Notes: generated from the letters alone by a model not told the origin. Numbered from the stretch's first letter, positions 51,764-61,055 are shown. The stretch: DNA of 64,000 nt from Bacteroides sp. M10 (GCF_014334015.1 NZ_CP060488.1:2810501-2874500); one strand, 5' to 3'. A program made the numbers and translations.

Positions 51764-52825
51764 CTATTTATTAATAATTTCCATCTGTTGACGAACTGAT
51801 TCTTCGTGGATGGCTTCGAAAATCTTCTTCATAAACTCGCTGTCCATACCGCATTGTTCGCCCTGCGCGCCACGTTTTTCCAGAATCTCATTGTAACGTC
51901 CGGCTTGAAGGACTGTGATTCCGTGCTCTTTTTTGTAAGTACCGATTTCACGGGCCACACGCATTCTTTTTGCTAATTCCTGAATGATATTGTCGTCACA
52001 TTCGTCAATCTGTTTACGGAGCTGTGCCAGACTTTCGGTAGACTGTGTTTCCGTACGGATTACCAACAGATTGAGGATATAGTCGAGTACGTCCGGAGTA
52101 ACTTGTTGAGAAGCATCGCTCCATGCGCAATCCGGGTTGCAGTGGCTTTCTACAATCAGACCGTCGAAATTCAAGTCCATAGCCTGTTGGCAAAGCGGTG
52201 CAACCAACTCACGTTTTCCACCGATATGGCTCGGATCACAGAAAATCGGAAGATTAGGGATGCGGCGGCGCAGTTCGATAGGAATATGCCATTGGGGAAG
52301 ATTCCGATAGATCTTTTTGTCATAACTGCTGAAACCTCGGTGGATAGCACCCAGACGCTTCAAACCAGCGTTGTTGATACGTTCCAGTGCTCCGATCCAT
52401 AATTCGAGATCCGGGTTCACCGGGTTCTTAACCAATACAGGGATATCAACCCCTTTCAGTGCGTCAGCGATTTCCTGTACGGCGAAAGGATTGGCAGTGG
52501 TGCGTGCACCTACCCAAAGAATATCGATTCCCGCTTTCAGACATTCGTAAACGTGTTTGGCTGTTGCTACCTCCGTAGAAACATACATTCCAGTTTCTTT
52601 CTTCACCTCTTTCAGCCAGGCAAGACCTTCTACACCGATACCTTCGAAACCTCCCGGTTTGGTACGCGGCTTCCAGATTCCGGCACGATATATTTTTTGT
52701 CCTTTAGCAGCCAGTTGTTTGGCTGTATCCATTACTTGTTCTTCCGTTTCTGCGCTACACGGGCCGGCAATGACAATCGGTCTTTTAGCTTCAACGCCCG
52801 GTAATAAAATTGATTCGAGTTCCAT
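51764..52825 (-). CDS. Bifunctional DAHP synthase / chorismate mutase
   Basis: A 353-residue fusion. Residues about 1-250 are a type I-beta (KDPG/KDO8PS-like) DAHP synthase: VIAGPCSAETEEQV, GIWKPRTKPGGFEGIG, and FCDPSHIGGKRELV. It condenses PEP and erythrose 4-phosphate. Residues about 262-353 are an AroQ-type chorismate mutase (LRKQIDECDDNIIQELAKRM, then IGTYKKEHG), which makes prephenate. The fusion covers the first and a late step of the aromatic pathway, next to the prephenate dehydratase and dehydrogenase genes. The mutase domain may also give regulation of the synthase domain. Confidence 0.95.
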   Translation of the reverse strand: MELESILLPGVEAKRPIVIAGPCSAETEEQVMDTAKQLAAKGQKIYRAGIWKPRTKPGGFEGIGVEGLAWLKEVKKETGMYVSTEVATAKHVYECLKAGIDILWVGARTTANPFAVQEIADALKGVDIPVLVKNPVNPDLELWIGALERINNAGLKRLGAIHRGFSSYDKKIYRNLPQWHIPIELRRRIPNLPIFCDPSHIGGKRELVAPLCQQAMDLNFDGLIVESHCNPDCAWSDASQQVTPDVLDYILNLLVIRTETQSTESLAQLRKQIDECDDNIIQELAKRMRVAREIGTYKKEHGITVLQAGRYNEILEKRGAQGEQCGMDSEFMKKIFEAIHEESVRQQMEIINK

Positions 52826-52912
52826 ATTCTTATTTGTTTTTATTCTTTTAATAACTTGTTTTCATTGAAATTGTTCTGTCTCATTCTGCTGTCGTTCTCT
52901 CTTTGGGAGAGG

Positions 52913-54091
52913 TTAGATTCTTTTAATTCTTTCCAGAGCTTCTGCCAGCTTATTGTCCTTGCAACAAAGTGAGATACGAATATACCTTGCTCCGTTACTG
53001 CCGAAGATAAATCCCGGAGTGATAAACACTCTTGCTTCATGCAGCACCTTTTCTGTCAGTTCCTCTACATCCTTGCAGGAAGCAGGAATCTTCCCCCAGA
53101 GGAACATGCCTACTTGTTTTTCATCGTAGGTGCATCCCAATGCTTTCATGATCTCACCGGCAAGATGACGACGGTTGCGGTAATTCTTATTATTACCTTC
53201 ATACCAGTCTGTTTCAGCCTCAAGGGCGGTAGCTGCAGCCAGTTGCATGGCACGGAACATACCGCTGTCGATATTGCTTTTCACTTTCAATATCCATTGT
53301 ACGAATTCAGCATTCGATGCCAGCATACCAATACGCCAGCCCGGCATATTGTGGCTCTTACTCATAGAATTGAACTCGATGCAACAGTCTTTGGCTCCCG
53401 GTACACTTAGGATACTGATAGGTTTTTCGTTCAGAATGAAGCTGTATGGATTATCATTCACAATTACGATATTCTTGCGACGGGCAAAATCAACGAGACG
53501 TTCATAGATTTCCGGAGTTGCATTGGCTCCCGTCGGCATGTTGGGATAATTGGTCCACATCAGTTTTACGCGACTAAGATCCATTTTTTCCAGTGCCTCG
53601 AAGTCAGGCATCCAGCCATCCTCTTCTTTCAGGTCGTAGTTGATAACTTCCGCTCCGAGTATTTTACTCAAAGAAGTATAGGTGGGGTATCCCGGATTCG
53701 GGACTAGCACCTGCTCACCCGGATTGACGAATGCCAGCGTAACATGGAGAATTCCTTCTTTCGAGCCGATTAAAGGCTGTATCTCCGTATTCGGATTCAG
53801 TTCCACTCCATACCAGCGTTGATACCAGGCAGCAAAGCCTTTGCGCAGTTCGGGGATACCTACATACGGTTGATAACCGTGTCCGTTGGGATCATGAGCA
53901 TTGTTGCACAATGTTTCGATGGTTTCCCTTGAGGGAGGCATATCAGGACTTCCGATGCCGAGGCTGATAACATCCTTTCCCTCTGCATTCATCTGTGCTA
54001 CCTCTTTTAGCTTCTTTGAGAAGTAGTATTCGCTAACACTTGCCAATCTGTCGGCAGGAGCGATTTTATACGTTTGACTTTCCTTCTGCAT
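52913..54091 (-). CDS. Class I/II aminotransferase of aromatic operon
   Basis: A 392-residue PLP-dependent aminotransferase of the aspartate/LL-DAP aminotransferase group. It has ISLGIGSPDMPPSRET, PNPGYPTYTS, WTNYPNMPTGA (conserved Asn/Pro), and the PLP lysine in NSMSKSHNMPGWRIGM. Its place between pheA and DAHPS-chorismate mutase suggests that it aminates phenylpyruvate and 4-hydroxyphenylpyruvate. The start ATG lies 26 bp inside the end of pheA, giving translational coupling. Confidence 0.9.
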   Translation of the reverse strand: MQKESQTYKIAPADRLASVSEYYFSKKLKEVAQMNAEGKDVISLGIGSPDMPPSRETIETLCNNAHDPNGHGYQPYVGIPELRKGFAAWYQRWYGVELNPNTEIQPLIGSKEGILHVTLAFVNPGEQVLVPNPGYPTYTSLSKILGAEVINYDLKEEDGWMPDFEALEKMDLSRVKLMWTNYPNMPTGANATPEIYERLVDFARRKNIVIVNDNPYSFILNEKPISILSVPGAKDCCIEFNSMSKSHNMPGWRIGMLASNAEFVQWILKVKSNIDSGMFRAMQLAAATALEAETDWYEGNNKNYRNRRHLAGEIMKALGCTYDEKQVGMFLWGKIPASCKDVEELTEKVLHEARVFITPGFIFGSNGARYIRISLCCKDNKLAEALERIKRI

Positions 54092-54914
54092 ATTCGCCTA
54101 ATAATTTAAGTTCTTTGGTTAATGGAGTGATTGCAGCAATAGACTGCTTGTATCTTAGATAATCGTTGAAAGCTACATCTACGTAAAACTGGTATTCCCA
54201 TTCCCGTCCGATGATAGGCAACGATTGAATTTTTGTCAGATTGATATTATAGAACGATAGAATGGATAAAACCTGTGACAGGCTGCCTTCCGTGTGTGGA
54301 AGAGTGAATACGATACTTGCCTTGTTGGTTGCATTGGCATGATGTTGACGGAGTTCGTCTACTTGCCAGGGATCGGCAACAACCAGAAAACGGGTGAAGT
54401 TGTGCTTGTTCGTTTCAATACCTTCTTGAAGGACTTTCATACCGTAACGTTCAGCTGCTGCTTTGGAGCAGATGGCAGCGTGTCCTTTCAGATTTTCATT
54501 CTTGATGATTTCTGCGCTGCGGGCCGTATCTTCACCTTCCACCACTTTCAACTGCGGATGTTGATTCAGAAATTCGCGACACTGCATCAGGGCGATAGGG
54601 TGGGAGTTGACTTCTGTCAGATCTTCCCAGTTCTCATCGGGGAGACAGACAAAACTGTGAGAGATGCGCAGTTTGTATTCACCGATAATCTGTGTGCCGC
54701 TTTGTCTCAACAATTCATTGTTGTGCAACAAACTTCCCGCAATCGTATTCTCGATGGCTAGCATTCCGATAACCTGGCTGTCTTTCCGTATCGAAGTAAA
54801 CACATCTTCGAAGTTGGCACAACAGATTAACTCTATTTCTTCTCCCTCGAAGTACTTGTGTGCGGCGATATCATGATATGAGCCGAGTGTTCCTTGAATT
54901 GCTATCTTTTTCAT
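54066..54914 (-). CDS. pheA: Prephenate dehydratase
   Basis: A 282-residue enzyme converting prephenate to phenylpyruvate. The catalytic part starts IAIQGTLGSYHDIAAHKYF and includes AIENTIAGSLLHNNELLR. The C-terminal ACT domain (about residues 195-275, SIVFTLPHTEGSLSQVLSIL, then LTKIQSLPIIGREWEYQFYV) is the usual phenylalanine sensor. There is no fused chorismate mutase; that activity is on the DAHP synthase two genes downstream. It is the first gene of the operon and sits directly behind a Phe/Tyr leader-peptide attenuator. Confidence 0.95.
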   Translation of the reverse strand: MKKIAIQGTLGSYHDIAAHKYFEGEEIELICCANFEDVFTSIRKDSQVIGMLAIENTIAGSLLHNNELLRQSGTQIIGEYKLRISHSFVCLPDENWEDLTEVNSHPIALMQCREFLNQHPQLKVVEGEDTARSAEIIKNENLKGHAAICSKAAAERYGMKVLQEGIETNKHNFTRFLVVADPWQVDELRQHHANATNKASIVFTLPHTEGSLSQVLSILSFYNINLTKIQSLPIIGREWEYQFYVDVAFNDYLRYKQSIAAITPLTKELKLLGEYAEGKSNV

Positions 54915-54933
54915 TGTTCTAAATATATTATAT

Positions 54934-54966
54934 AAAAAAATCCCGCGTCCATATTGGAGCGGGATT
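54934..54966 (-). terminator. Attenuator terminator before pheA
   Basis: On the minus strand the arm AATCCCGCTCC (54966-54956) pairs with GGACGCGGGATT (54950-54939) around the loop AATAT, with one bulge, followed by seven T. The stem ends about 20 bp before the pheA ATG. Its 5' arm is also complementary to the end of the leader ORF, which makes it conditional. Confidence 0.92.
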
Positions 54967-55033
54967 CATATGATTGATTTCTCTATTCAGTCCTTAAGCA
55001 TCACTGTCACTTGATACATACAAACTCCCGCTC
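54957..55033 (-). promoter_or_regulatory. Antiterminator pairing of the pheA attenuator
   Basis: On the minus strand, GAGCGGGAGTTTGTATG (55033-55017) can pair with CATATGAATCCCGCTC (54972-54957). This gives 16 base pairs with one bulged G and two G-T wobbles, 8 of them an unbroken G/C-rich block. This would sequester the 5' arm of the terminator. Segment 55017-55033 lies at leader codons 21-26, so a ribosome at the leader stop codon would cover most of it. Confidence 0.8.
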
Positions 55034-55093
55034 TACTTTGTTGCTAAAGTAAAAGTAAAAAAAGAAGTAATATGCATAAGTAAATGATTTCAT
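55007..55093 (-). CDS. Phe/Tyr-rich leader peptide (28 aa)
   Basis: This short ORF lies in the pheA leader, from ATG at 55093 to TGA at 55007. Residues 4-16 are FTYAYYFFFYFYF: six Phe and five Tyr of thirteen. The ORF starts about 33 nt after the expected transcription start. Ribosome stalling for lack of charged tRNA-Phe or tRNA-Tyr would leave the antiterminator segment at codons 21-26 free. Both residues match the products of the operon downstream. The peptide itself probably has no function apart from being translated. Confidence 0.88.
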   Translation of the reverse strand: MKSFTYAYYFFFYFYFSNKVEREFVCIK

Positions 55094-55132
55094 TCGAATC
55101 TATCTTTTTTGCTTTGGTTTTTAATTCTGGGG

Positions 55133-55162
55133 CAAAAGTAATAATTTTCTGTTAGATGCAAA
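55133..55162 (-). promoter_or_regulatory. Promoter of the pheA operon
   Basis: On the minus strand, TTTG (55162-55159), 18 bp, then TACTTTTG (55140-55133). Transcription should start near 55126, giving a leader of about 210 nt in front of pheA. Confidence 0.75.
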
Positions 55163-55214
55163 CAAAAAACGATACTTTTTTTGTTTTCTTGCCTAAAATA
55201 GATGAAAAGGATAC

Positions 55215-56177
55215 TTAAAAGATGCCGGGAAGCGCTTCAGGCTTTGGTCCCAGGTTCTTGAATTCCCCATTCAGGTTAGCTTCATCCTTCGGATTCAGTT
55301 CCAGAGATTTCTTCATGTCCTCTACAGAACCGTCCTTATCACCATTCAGTAATTTAGCACGTCCACGTTCTTTGTAGGCTTCTGCAAAGTTCGGATTCAG
55401 CTCGATGGCTTCATCAAACAGGCCGATAGCTTCCGTCAGTTTTTTCTGGTTGATATAAAGTTGCCCTAAATAAAGGTATGCCTGTTCGTTGAATGGGTTT
55501 ATTTCTGTCACCAGTTTGTAGTCCTCTTCTGCTTCTTCGTCCTTGCCGTCTGCTTCTTTCACTTTTCCGCGCAGGAGCATGGCTGTCTCTTCTTCCGGAT
55601 TTTGGGCGAGCACAGCATCTATATCCTCCATCATATCCTTATACTGTTTCAGGTTCATCAAAGCTTCCGCACGTAATAGGCGAGCTTCAATGAAATCATC
55701 TTTCAAAGTGATTGCTTTGGTGAGATGGGCAATAGTCATCAGGTCATCATCCTGTCCCTTGCGGGCCTTCCCTAACAGATAATGAGCCACGGCATTTCCT
55801 TCTTCGATGGCAATCGCTTTATTGGCAGCTTCTTCCATAGCCTGATAATCTTCCTGGATGAAGCATACATTGGCCAGTGTCAGGAAAGTACTTGTGACAT
55901 CAGGTTCCATAGTAGCCATCTTTTCCAATAGCTCGTGGGCCTTTGCCGTTTCCCCCATCTGGATATAGAGTTGGCTAAGATAGCCCATTGTTTCAAACTC
56001 TTCTTTGATGGCAAGAGCTTCAATAAAACATTTTACTGCATAATCCGGACGTCCCATGCGTTGCGCACGTAAACCGTCGTATTTGAAGATCTCGAAATTT
56101 TTCTGATCGTTTTTCTGTTTTTCACTTTCCGGAGTTTCCGACTTACCGGAGAAGAAAGATTTAAAAAAGTTCGGCAT
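55215..56177 (-). CDS. Tetratricopeptide repeat protein
   Basis: A 320-residue protein of TPR repeats (about eight units between residues 35 and 300), for example YDGLRAQRMGRPDYAVKCFI, AYLYLGQLYINQKKLTEAIG and AYKERGRAKLLNGDKDGSVE. The N-terminus (MPNFFKSFFSGKSETPESEK) is not a signal peptide, so it is probably cytoplasmic or membrane-associated. TPRs bind other proteins; no partner can be named. It follows recQ but has its own -7 element. Confidence 0.88.
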   Translation of the reverse strand: MPNFFKSFFSGKSETPESEKQKNDQKNFEIFKYDGLRAQRMGRPDYAVKCFIEALAIKEEFETMGYLSQLYIQMGETAKAHELLEKMATMEPDVTSTFLTLANVCFIQEDYQAMEEAANKAIAIEEGNAVAHYLLGKARKGQDDDLMTIAHLTKAITLKDDFIEARLLRAEALMNLKQYKDMMEDIDAVLAQNPEEETAMLLRGKVKEADGKDEEAEEDYKLVTEINPFNEQAYLYLGQLYINQKKLTEAIGLFDEAIELNPNFAEAYKERGRAKLLNGDKDGSVEDMKKSLELNPKDEANLNGEFKNLGPKPEALPGIF

Positions 56178-56202
56178 GGTGTGTTATTTTTGAGTTACCT
56201 TG

Positions 56203-56210
56203 CAAAGGTA
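56203..56210 (-). promoter_or_regulatory. -7 element for the TPR gene
   Basis: The minus strand reads TACCTTTG, a full match to TAnnTTTG, 26 bp before the ATG. The -33 would fall inside the end of recQ and is weak. Confidence 0.5.
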
Positions 56211-56215
56211 GTAAC

Positions 56216-58126
56216 TTATTTTGAAATATGTATCATTCCATCCTGCATCTTCCATTCACCTTCCTCCAATAGATATTGGATGACTTCGCTGATGCTCTCT
56301 TTCTCCGCTTCTATCTTATCGGCTATTTCTACTGGTGTCAGCGGTTTCTGAGTAAGTAATTCTGATATTTTCTTTTTCAGTTCCTCGAAATCGAAAGAAT
56401 TCTCGGTCAGGGCACCAGTTGCACGGTGACTAAGACAAACATCGCATTGTCCGCAGTTGTGCTCGTTCTTCTCTCCGAAGTAACGGAGCAGCATCCGGCT
56501 CCGGCACACATTCTCCGAAGTGACATACTCTTCCATCGCTTTGATGCGGGCTTCATACCGGGCTTTGCGTTCTTCGTAGACGGAAGGAGGAATATGCACA
56601 AAACGAAGTTCCTGCCGTTCGCGGGTGTATATAATATAAGGTGTCTTTTTGTGCGGAATGTAATCCACGATACGACGTTTGGTAAGCGTGACCAGTATAT
56701 TATAAATTTGTTCGCGGGTCAGTCCGGTACGTATGGACAGGGTTGCTTCGCTGATATAGGCATAGTCGGTGAATACTCCGGTGTAAGAGCGGAGAATCGT
56801 CTGTATCAGTGCTTCGGCTTCCGTTCCCATTTCCCGCAATTTGTATAGTTCGTCCCGGCGAATCGTGAAAAGAATACGGGAGGCATTATCCTGTTCGTCC
56901 GTATATTCCAGATAACCGGCTTGAGTCAGTATTTTCAGTGCACTGTCCACCGGAACCGGGAAGTATTTGAACTTCCGGCAAAACTCTTCCAGATTAAATT
57001 CGCGGACACATTGGAAACCGTCGCCCATTGCCATCTGATAGTAATACTGCAGATGTTCATAGACATTGAGAATATACTCCTTGTTGGGGAAAGTATCCAC
57101 AACGCGCCTGTGCAGCGTCGTTCTGTCCGTTTTGGTGTATAAGATCACAGCATACGCTTTTTCACCGTCTCTTCCTGCACGACCGGCCTCCTGGAAGTAA
57201 GCTTCGAGAGAGTCGGGGAGATCGAGATGCAATACGATACGCACGTCGGGTTTATCAATCCCCATTCCAAAGGCATTTGTCGCTACCATTACACGGACTT
57301 CTCCGCTTTGCCAGCGTTTTTGCCGGAGGTCTTTTACGGCATTATCCAGTCCGGCGTGATAGAAGTCGGCGGTAATATCTTCGTTTACCAGTAACTCGGT
57401 GATTTCTTTGGTGCGTCGTCTGTTGCGGACATAGATAATGGCACTGCCGGGTATCTTTCGTAAGATATGCAACAGCTCTTGAGTTTTGTTATCCGTTTGC
57501 CGGACGATATACGCCAGGTTTTTCCGTTCGAAGCTCATGCGGAAAACATTCTCTTCACGGAAATCTAGGCGAGCTTGAATATCCTTCACTACTTCCGGAG
57601 TGGCGGTCGCCGTAAGTGCCAGTACCGGAATTCCCGGTAGCAATGTCCGTATTTCGGCAATTTTCAGGTAAGCAGGACGGAAGTCATATCCCCATTGTGA
57701 GATACAGTGACTTTCGTCGACCGTAATCATGGAGACTTTCATTGATCGCAGTTTGGTACGGAATATGTCCGTGTCCAGACGTTCCGGAGAAATATAGAGG
57801 AATTTATAATTACCGAAGATGCAATTTTCAAGAGCAGTGAGAATCTCCTGCCGTGTCATGCCTGAATAGACAGCAAGCGCCTTGATGCCGCGTTTACGCA
57901 GGTTTTGCACCTGATCTTTCATCAGGGCGATGAGAGGAGTAATGACAATGCAAATCCCTTCCTGGGCGAGAGCAGGCACTTGAAAAGTGATGGACTTACC
58001 GCCTCCGGTCGGCATAAGTCCCAGTGTATCTTTGCCTTCGCCAATACTGGTGATGATCTCCTCCTGCAAGTCGCGGAAGGAGTCATATCCCCAATATTGT
58101 TTTAATATCTCCTGATACTTATTCAA
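56216..58126 (-). CDS. recQ: ATP-dependent DNA helicase RecQ
   Basis: A 636-residue 3'-5' helicase. Walker A is LMPTGGGKSITFQVPAL, the DEAH-type box is VDESHCISQWGYDFRP, motif III is ALTATATPEV and motif VI is QEAGRAGRDGEKAYAVILY. The RQC zinc cluster (CRSRMLLRYFGEKNEHNCGQ then CDVC) is present. After it comes only a short winged-helix-like tail, without a clear HRDC domain. The start codon is TTG at 58126 (TTGAATAAG), because the next in-frame ATG is inside Walker A. It overlaps the recJ stop by 8 bp. Confidence 0.95.
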   Translation of the reverse strand: MNKYQEILKQYWGYDSFRDLQEEIITSIGEGKDTLGLMPTGGGKSITFQVPALAQEGICIVITPLIALMKDQVQNLRKRGIKALAVYSGMTRQEILTALENCIFGNYKFLYISPERLDTDIFRTKLRSMKVSMITVDESHCISQWGYDFRPAYLKIAEIRTLLPGIPVLALTATATPEVVKDIQARLDFREENVFRMSFERKNLAYIVRQTDNKTQELLHILRKIPGSAIIYVRNRRRTKEITELLVNEDITADFYHAGLDNAVKDLRQKRWQSGEVRVMVATNAFGMGIDKPDVRIVLHLDLPDSLEAYFQEAGRAGRDGEKAYAVILYTKTDRTTLHRRVVDTFPNKEYILNVYEHLQYYYQMAMGDGFQCVREFNLEEFCRKFKYFPVPVDSALKILTQAGYLEYTDEQDNASRILFTIRRDELYKLREMGTEAEALIQTILRSYTGVFTDYAYISEATLSIRTGLTREQIYNILVTLTKRRIVDYIPHKKTPYIIYTRERQELRFVHIPPSVYEERKARYEARIKAMEEYVTSENVCRSRMLLRYFGEKNEHNCGQCDVCLSHRATGALTENSFDFEELKKKISELLTQKPLTPVEIADKIEAEKESISEVIQYLLEEGEWKMQDGMIHISK

Positions 58127-59837
58127 TCGGCTTTATATCCTCGATTTGAAGTTGTACTTCACCACGCTTGTGCGTGTTTTCTTCAATGGTGTAACAGATG
58201 TCGAACGAGCGTTTCGTTTTGATATAACGTACGTGTGAGCTCTGTCCGAACGCGATACCGTTCATTACATTATTCGATTTATTATCGACCAGTTCGAGTT
58301 TGATATGTTCCTGATCGCGTCCCACCACTTTACTTGTTCCGTAATCATAAACATGATGAGTGCAGAAAATAGGTTTCGTGTTATCAGGACCGAAAGGATT
58401 AAACTTTTTCAGGTCGCTGAAGAACTTGGACGAAATATCCCTGAAATCTATTTCAGCATCAATCTCGATAACGGCACTGGTTTGTTCCGGTAAGATATGC
58501 TGTGAAACGTATTCTTCGAATCGTTTGGTAAAGGCATTCACGTTCTCCACTTTCATCGACAGTCCGGCGGCGTATGTATGTCCCCCGAAGTTTTCCAGCA
58601 GGTCGCGGCAATGTTCGATTGCTTTATATACGTCGAAGCCGGAAACTGAACGTGCGGAACCTGTTGCCATATCATCCGTCCGGGTCAGTACCACGGCAGG
58701 GCGGTAGTACACTTCTGTCAGACGGGAAGCTACGATGCCGATCACGCCTTTGTGCCATTCTTCGTTGTAGAGCACGATGGAGCGGCGATCCGCTAATCCT
58801 TCCAGATTGGCAACGATGTTGTTTGCCTCTTCCGTCATACTCTTGTCGAGGTCTTTCCGGGTTTCGTTGTACTGGTTGATTTGTCCGGCTTTCTCAAGTG
58901 CTACCGAGAAATCTTTTTCCGTCAGCAGGTCTACGGCTTCTTTTCCGTTTTGAATACGTCCTGATGCATTGATGCGCGGTCCGATTTTAAACACAATATC
59001 GCTGACGGTGATTTCCTTTTCAGAAAGTCCACATACGTCGATAATAGCCTTCATACCAATGCTCGGGTTACTGTTCAGTTGCTTCAGACCGTGGTAGGCG
59101 AGGATACGGTTTTCACCCATAATCGGAACGATGTCCGATGCAATACTCACAGCTACAATATCCAGCAAAGGAATCAGGTGGTGGAACTCGATACCGTTAC
59201 TGATAGCGAATGCCTGCATAAACTTGAAACCGACTCCACAACCGGAAAGGTGAGTGTACGGGTACGTATTATCCAGACGTTTGGCGTTCAGAATAGCTAC
59301 GGCAGGCGGAAGCACATCATCCGGTACATGATGATCGCAGATGATGAAATCAATCCCTTTCTCTTTGGCATAAGTGATTTCTTCTACTGCTTTAATTCCA
59401 CAATCGAGTACAATAATCAGTCCTACACCGGTTTCTGCGGCGTAGTCCACTCCTTTTTTAGAAATGCCATACCCTTCATTGTATCGGTCGGGTATATAAT
59501 AATCAAGGTTCGAATAGAACTGTTGAATAAACTTGTAGACCAATGCTACGGCAGTAGTACCGTCTACGTCATAATCTCCATAAATTAGAATACGTTCTTT
59601 CTTTCCCATCGCCCTGTTCAGACGTTCTACTGCAATATCCATATCCTTCATCAGGAACGGATCATGCAGGTCGGGCAATTGCGGGCGGAAAAACTTCTTG
59701 GCATCTGCTGCCTTCGTAATTCCCCGCTGCACCAAAAGTTGTCCAAGTATCGGGCTAATCCCTAGTTCCTGGGCCAATGTCTGGCTTGTCTCTGCCTGTT
59801 CGGGTGTAATGGGTCGATAATTCCATTTGTGATTCAT
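58119..59837 (-). CDS. recJ: Single-stranded-DNA-specific exonuclease RecJ
   Basis: A 572-residue 5'-3' exonuclease of the DHH family. Metal-binding motifs are IYGDYDVDGTTAVALVYKF and DFIICDHHVPDDVLPPAVA (DHH). The DHHA1 part contains GRIQNGKEAVDLL and the terminal FGGHTYAAGLSMK. An OB-like C-terminal domain follows. The frame is open to 59885, but ATG at 59837 (MNHKWNYRPITPEQ) fits the family. It is the first gene of a recJ-recQ pair, functionally sensible because the two act together in end resection. Confidence 0.96.
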   Translation of the reverse strand: MNHKWNYRPITPEQAETSQTLAQELGISPILGQLLVQRGITKAADAKKFFRPQLPDLHDPFLMKDMDIAVERLNRAMGKKERILIYGDYDVDGTTAVALVYKFIQQFYSNLDYYIPDRYNEGYGISKKGVDYAAETGVGLIIVLDCGIKAVEEITYAKEKGIDFIICDHHVPDDVLPPAVAILNAKRLDNTYPYTHLSGCGVGFKFMQAFAISNGIEFHHLIPLLDIVAVSIASDIVPIMGENRILAYHGLKQLNSNPSIGMKAIIDVCGLSEKEITVSDIVFKIGPRINASGRIQNGKEAVDLLTEKDFSVALEKAGQINQYNETRKDLDKSMTEEANNIVANLEGLADRRSIVLYNEEWHKGVIGIVASRLTEVYYRPAVVLTRTDDMATGSARSVSGFDVYKAIEHCRDLLENFGGHTYAAGLSMKVENVNAFTKRFEEYVSQHILPEQTSAVIEIDAEIDFRDISSKFFSDLKKFNPFGPDNTKPIFCTHHVYDYGTSKVVGRDQEHIKLELVDNKSNNVMNGIAFGQSSHVRYIKTKRSFDICYTIEENTHKRGEVQLQIEDIKPIE

Positions 59838-60197
59838 TTTATATATTGTTTTTTCTTTTTCTGTTCTCAAGGGTTGAAAAGGCACTTCTTTCCAACAAGG
59901 GGTAAAAGTACGAAAAAAAGCGGAAGTGTATAGTAGATAAGACGAAAATATTTCAAGACCATAGAAAACGAAGACAGGAAAAACGCTACCATATTAAAAG
60001 TAAGAAGCTGCCAAAAGTTGGCTTAAGGGGCTACTGGTCATTCTGTATCGGAAGTCGTCGGAGGATATTGATTATCTGGATAGTAGAGAAGGGCCGATAG
60101 AGAAAATGGAGTGAGAGAGTGGAAAAGTACGGGAATCTTTGGATGAATGTTGATTATTGACTAGCTTTAGCGGCTTAAATGATTCATTTCTCTGTCT
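59838..60197. other. Divergent intergenic region between recJ and the NAGPA gene
   Basis: TACTTTTA on the minus strand near 59902-59909 is a near match to a -7 element for recJ. A 35-codon start-less frame around 60013-60120 has no recognisable product. Nothing else is evident; no 22-bp array occurs here. Confidence 0.5.
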
Positions 60198-61055
60198 ATG
60201 ATAAAAAGAAACTTGTTAATTGCTATCCTGATTTTATGCTCTATCGGAATAATAAAAGGGCAAACAGTATCGGATTCACTGGCAATTGTCTCTGCCCAAT
60301 GGAAGGTGGAAAGTCCTCAAAAAGGACTTATTCATAAGTATGCTTCTATCCCCCGATTGTATCAGGGACCCCAGTCTGTTAGTCTGATAGAAGTTGATCC
60401 CGGCGCAGGCTTGAAGGTTGATGTAGCGGTTTCGGGTGAAATGAAGGAGACGAGTCGGATTGCTTCTGAACATCATGCCATTGCAGCCATTAATGGTTCC
60501 TACTTTGATATGAAGCGGGGAAATTCGGTTTGTTTTCTGAAAGTTGGTGACCAGGTCGTTGATACGACCACTTTGAGTGAATCTAAATGGCGTGTTACTG
60601 GAGCTATACATCTACATAAGGGAAAAATGAAGTTAATTCCCTGGAACAGGCAAACAGAAAAGGAGTATGAGGAAGAAGCAGGTACCATACTTGCTTCCGG
60701 TCCGTTAATGTTGAAAGACGGACAGGTTTGTGATTGGAACTCGTGTGAACCGAATTTTATCCGGACGAAGCACCCTCGTAGTGCTGTTGCTACTACTAAG
60801 GATGGAAAAATACTGTTGATAACGGTAGACGGGCGTTTTCCTGAACAAGCAGGAGGAGTGAATATCCCGGAATTGGCACATCTGATTCGTGTTTTAGGGG
60901 GTGAGGATGCATTAAATTTGGATGGAGGTGGATCTACTACTCTTTGGTTGTCCGGTGCATCGGATAATGGAGTCGTTAATTATCCTTGTGACAATGGGCG
61001 GTTTGACCATGCCGGAGAACGGAAAGTTCCTAATATTCTTTATATAACGCATTAA
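60198..61055 (+). CDS. Secreted phosphodiester glycosidase (NAGPA-domain) protein
   Basis: A 285-residue exported protein (signal peptide LLIAILILCSIGIIKGQ). It carries the NAGPA domain (phosphodiester alpha-GlcNAcase family): EHHAIAAINGSYFDMKRG, ASGPLMLKDGQ, KHPRSAVATTKDGKILLITV and the hallmark LGGEDALNLDGGGSTTLW. Members cleave sugar phosphodiesters, for example removing alpha-GlcNAc-1-phosphate caps. The bacterial substrate is not known. No operon partner is close. Confidence 0.9.
   Translation: MIKRNLLIAILILCSIGIIKGQTVSDSLAIVSAQWKVESPQKGLIHKYASIPRLYQGPQSVSLIEVDPGAGLKVDVAVSGEMKETSRIASEHHAIAAINGSYFDMKRGNSVCFLKVGDQVVDTTTLSESKWRVTGAIHLHKGKMKLIPWNRQTEKEYEEEAGTILASGPLMLKDGQVCDWNSCEPNFIRTKHPRSAVATTKDGKILLITVDGRFPEQAGGVNIPELAHLIRVLGGEDALNLDGGGSTTLWLSGASDNGVVNYPCDNGRFDHAGERKVPNILYITH

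Noticed and set aside
60013..60120. A 35-codon start-less frame between recJ and the NAGPA gene.
   Set aside because: It has no start codon and no recognisable motif, and a stop lies directly upstream.
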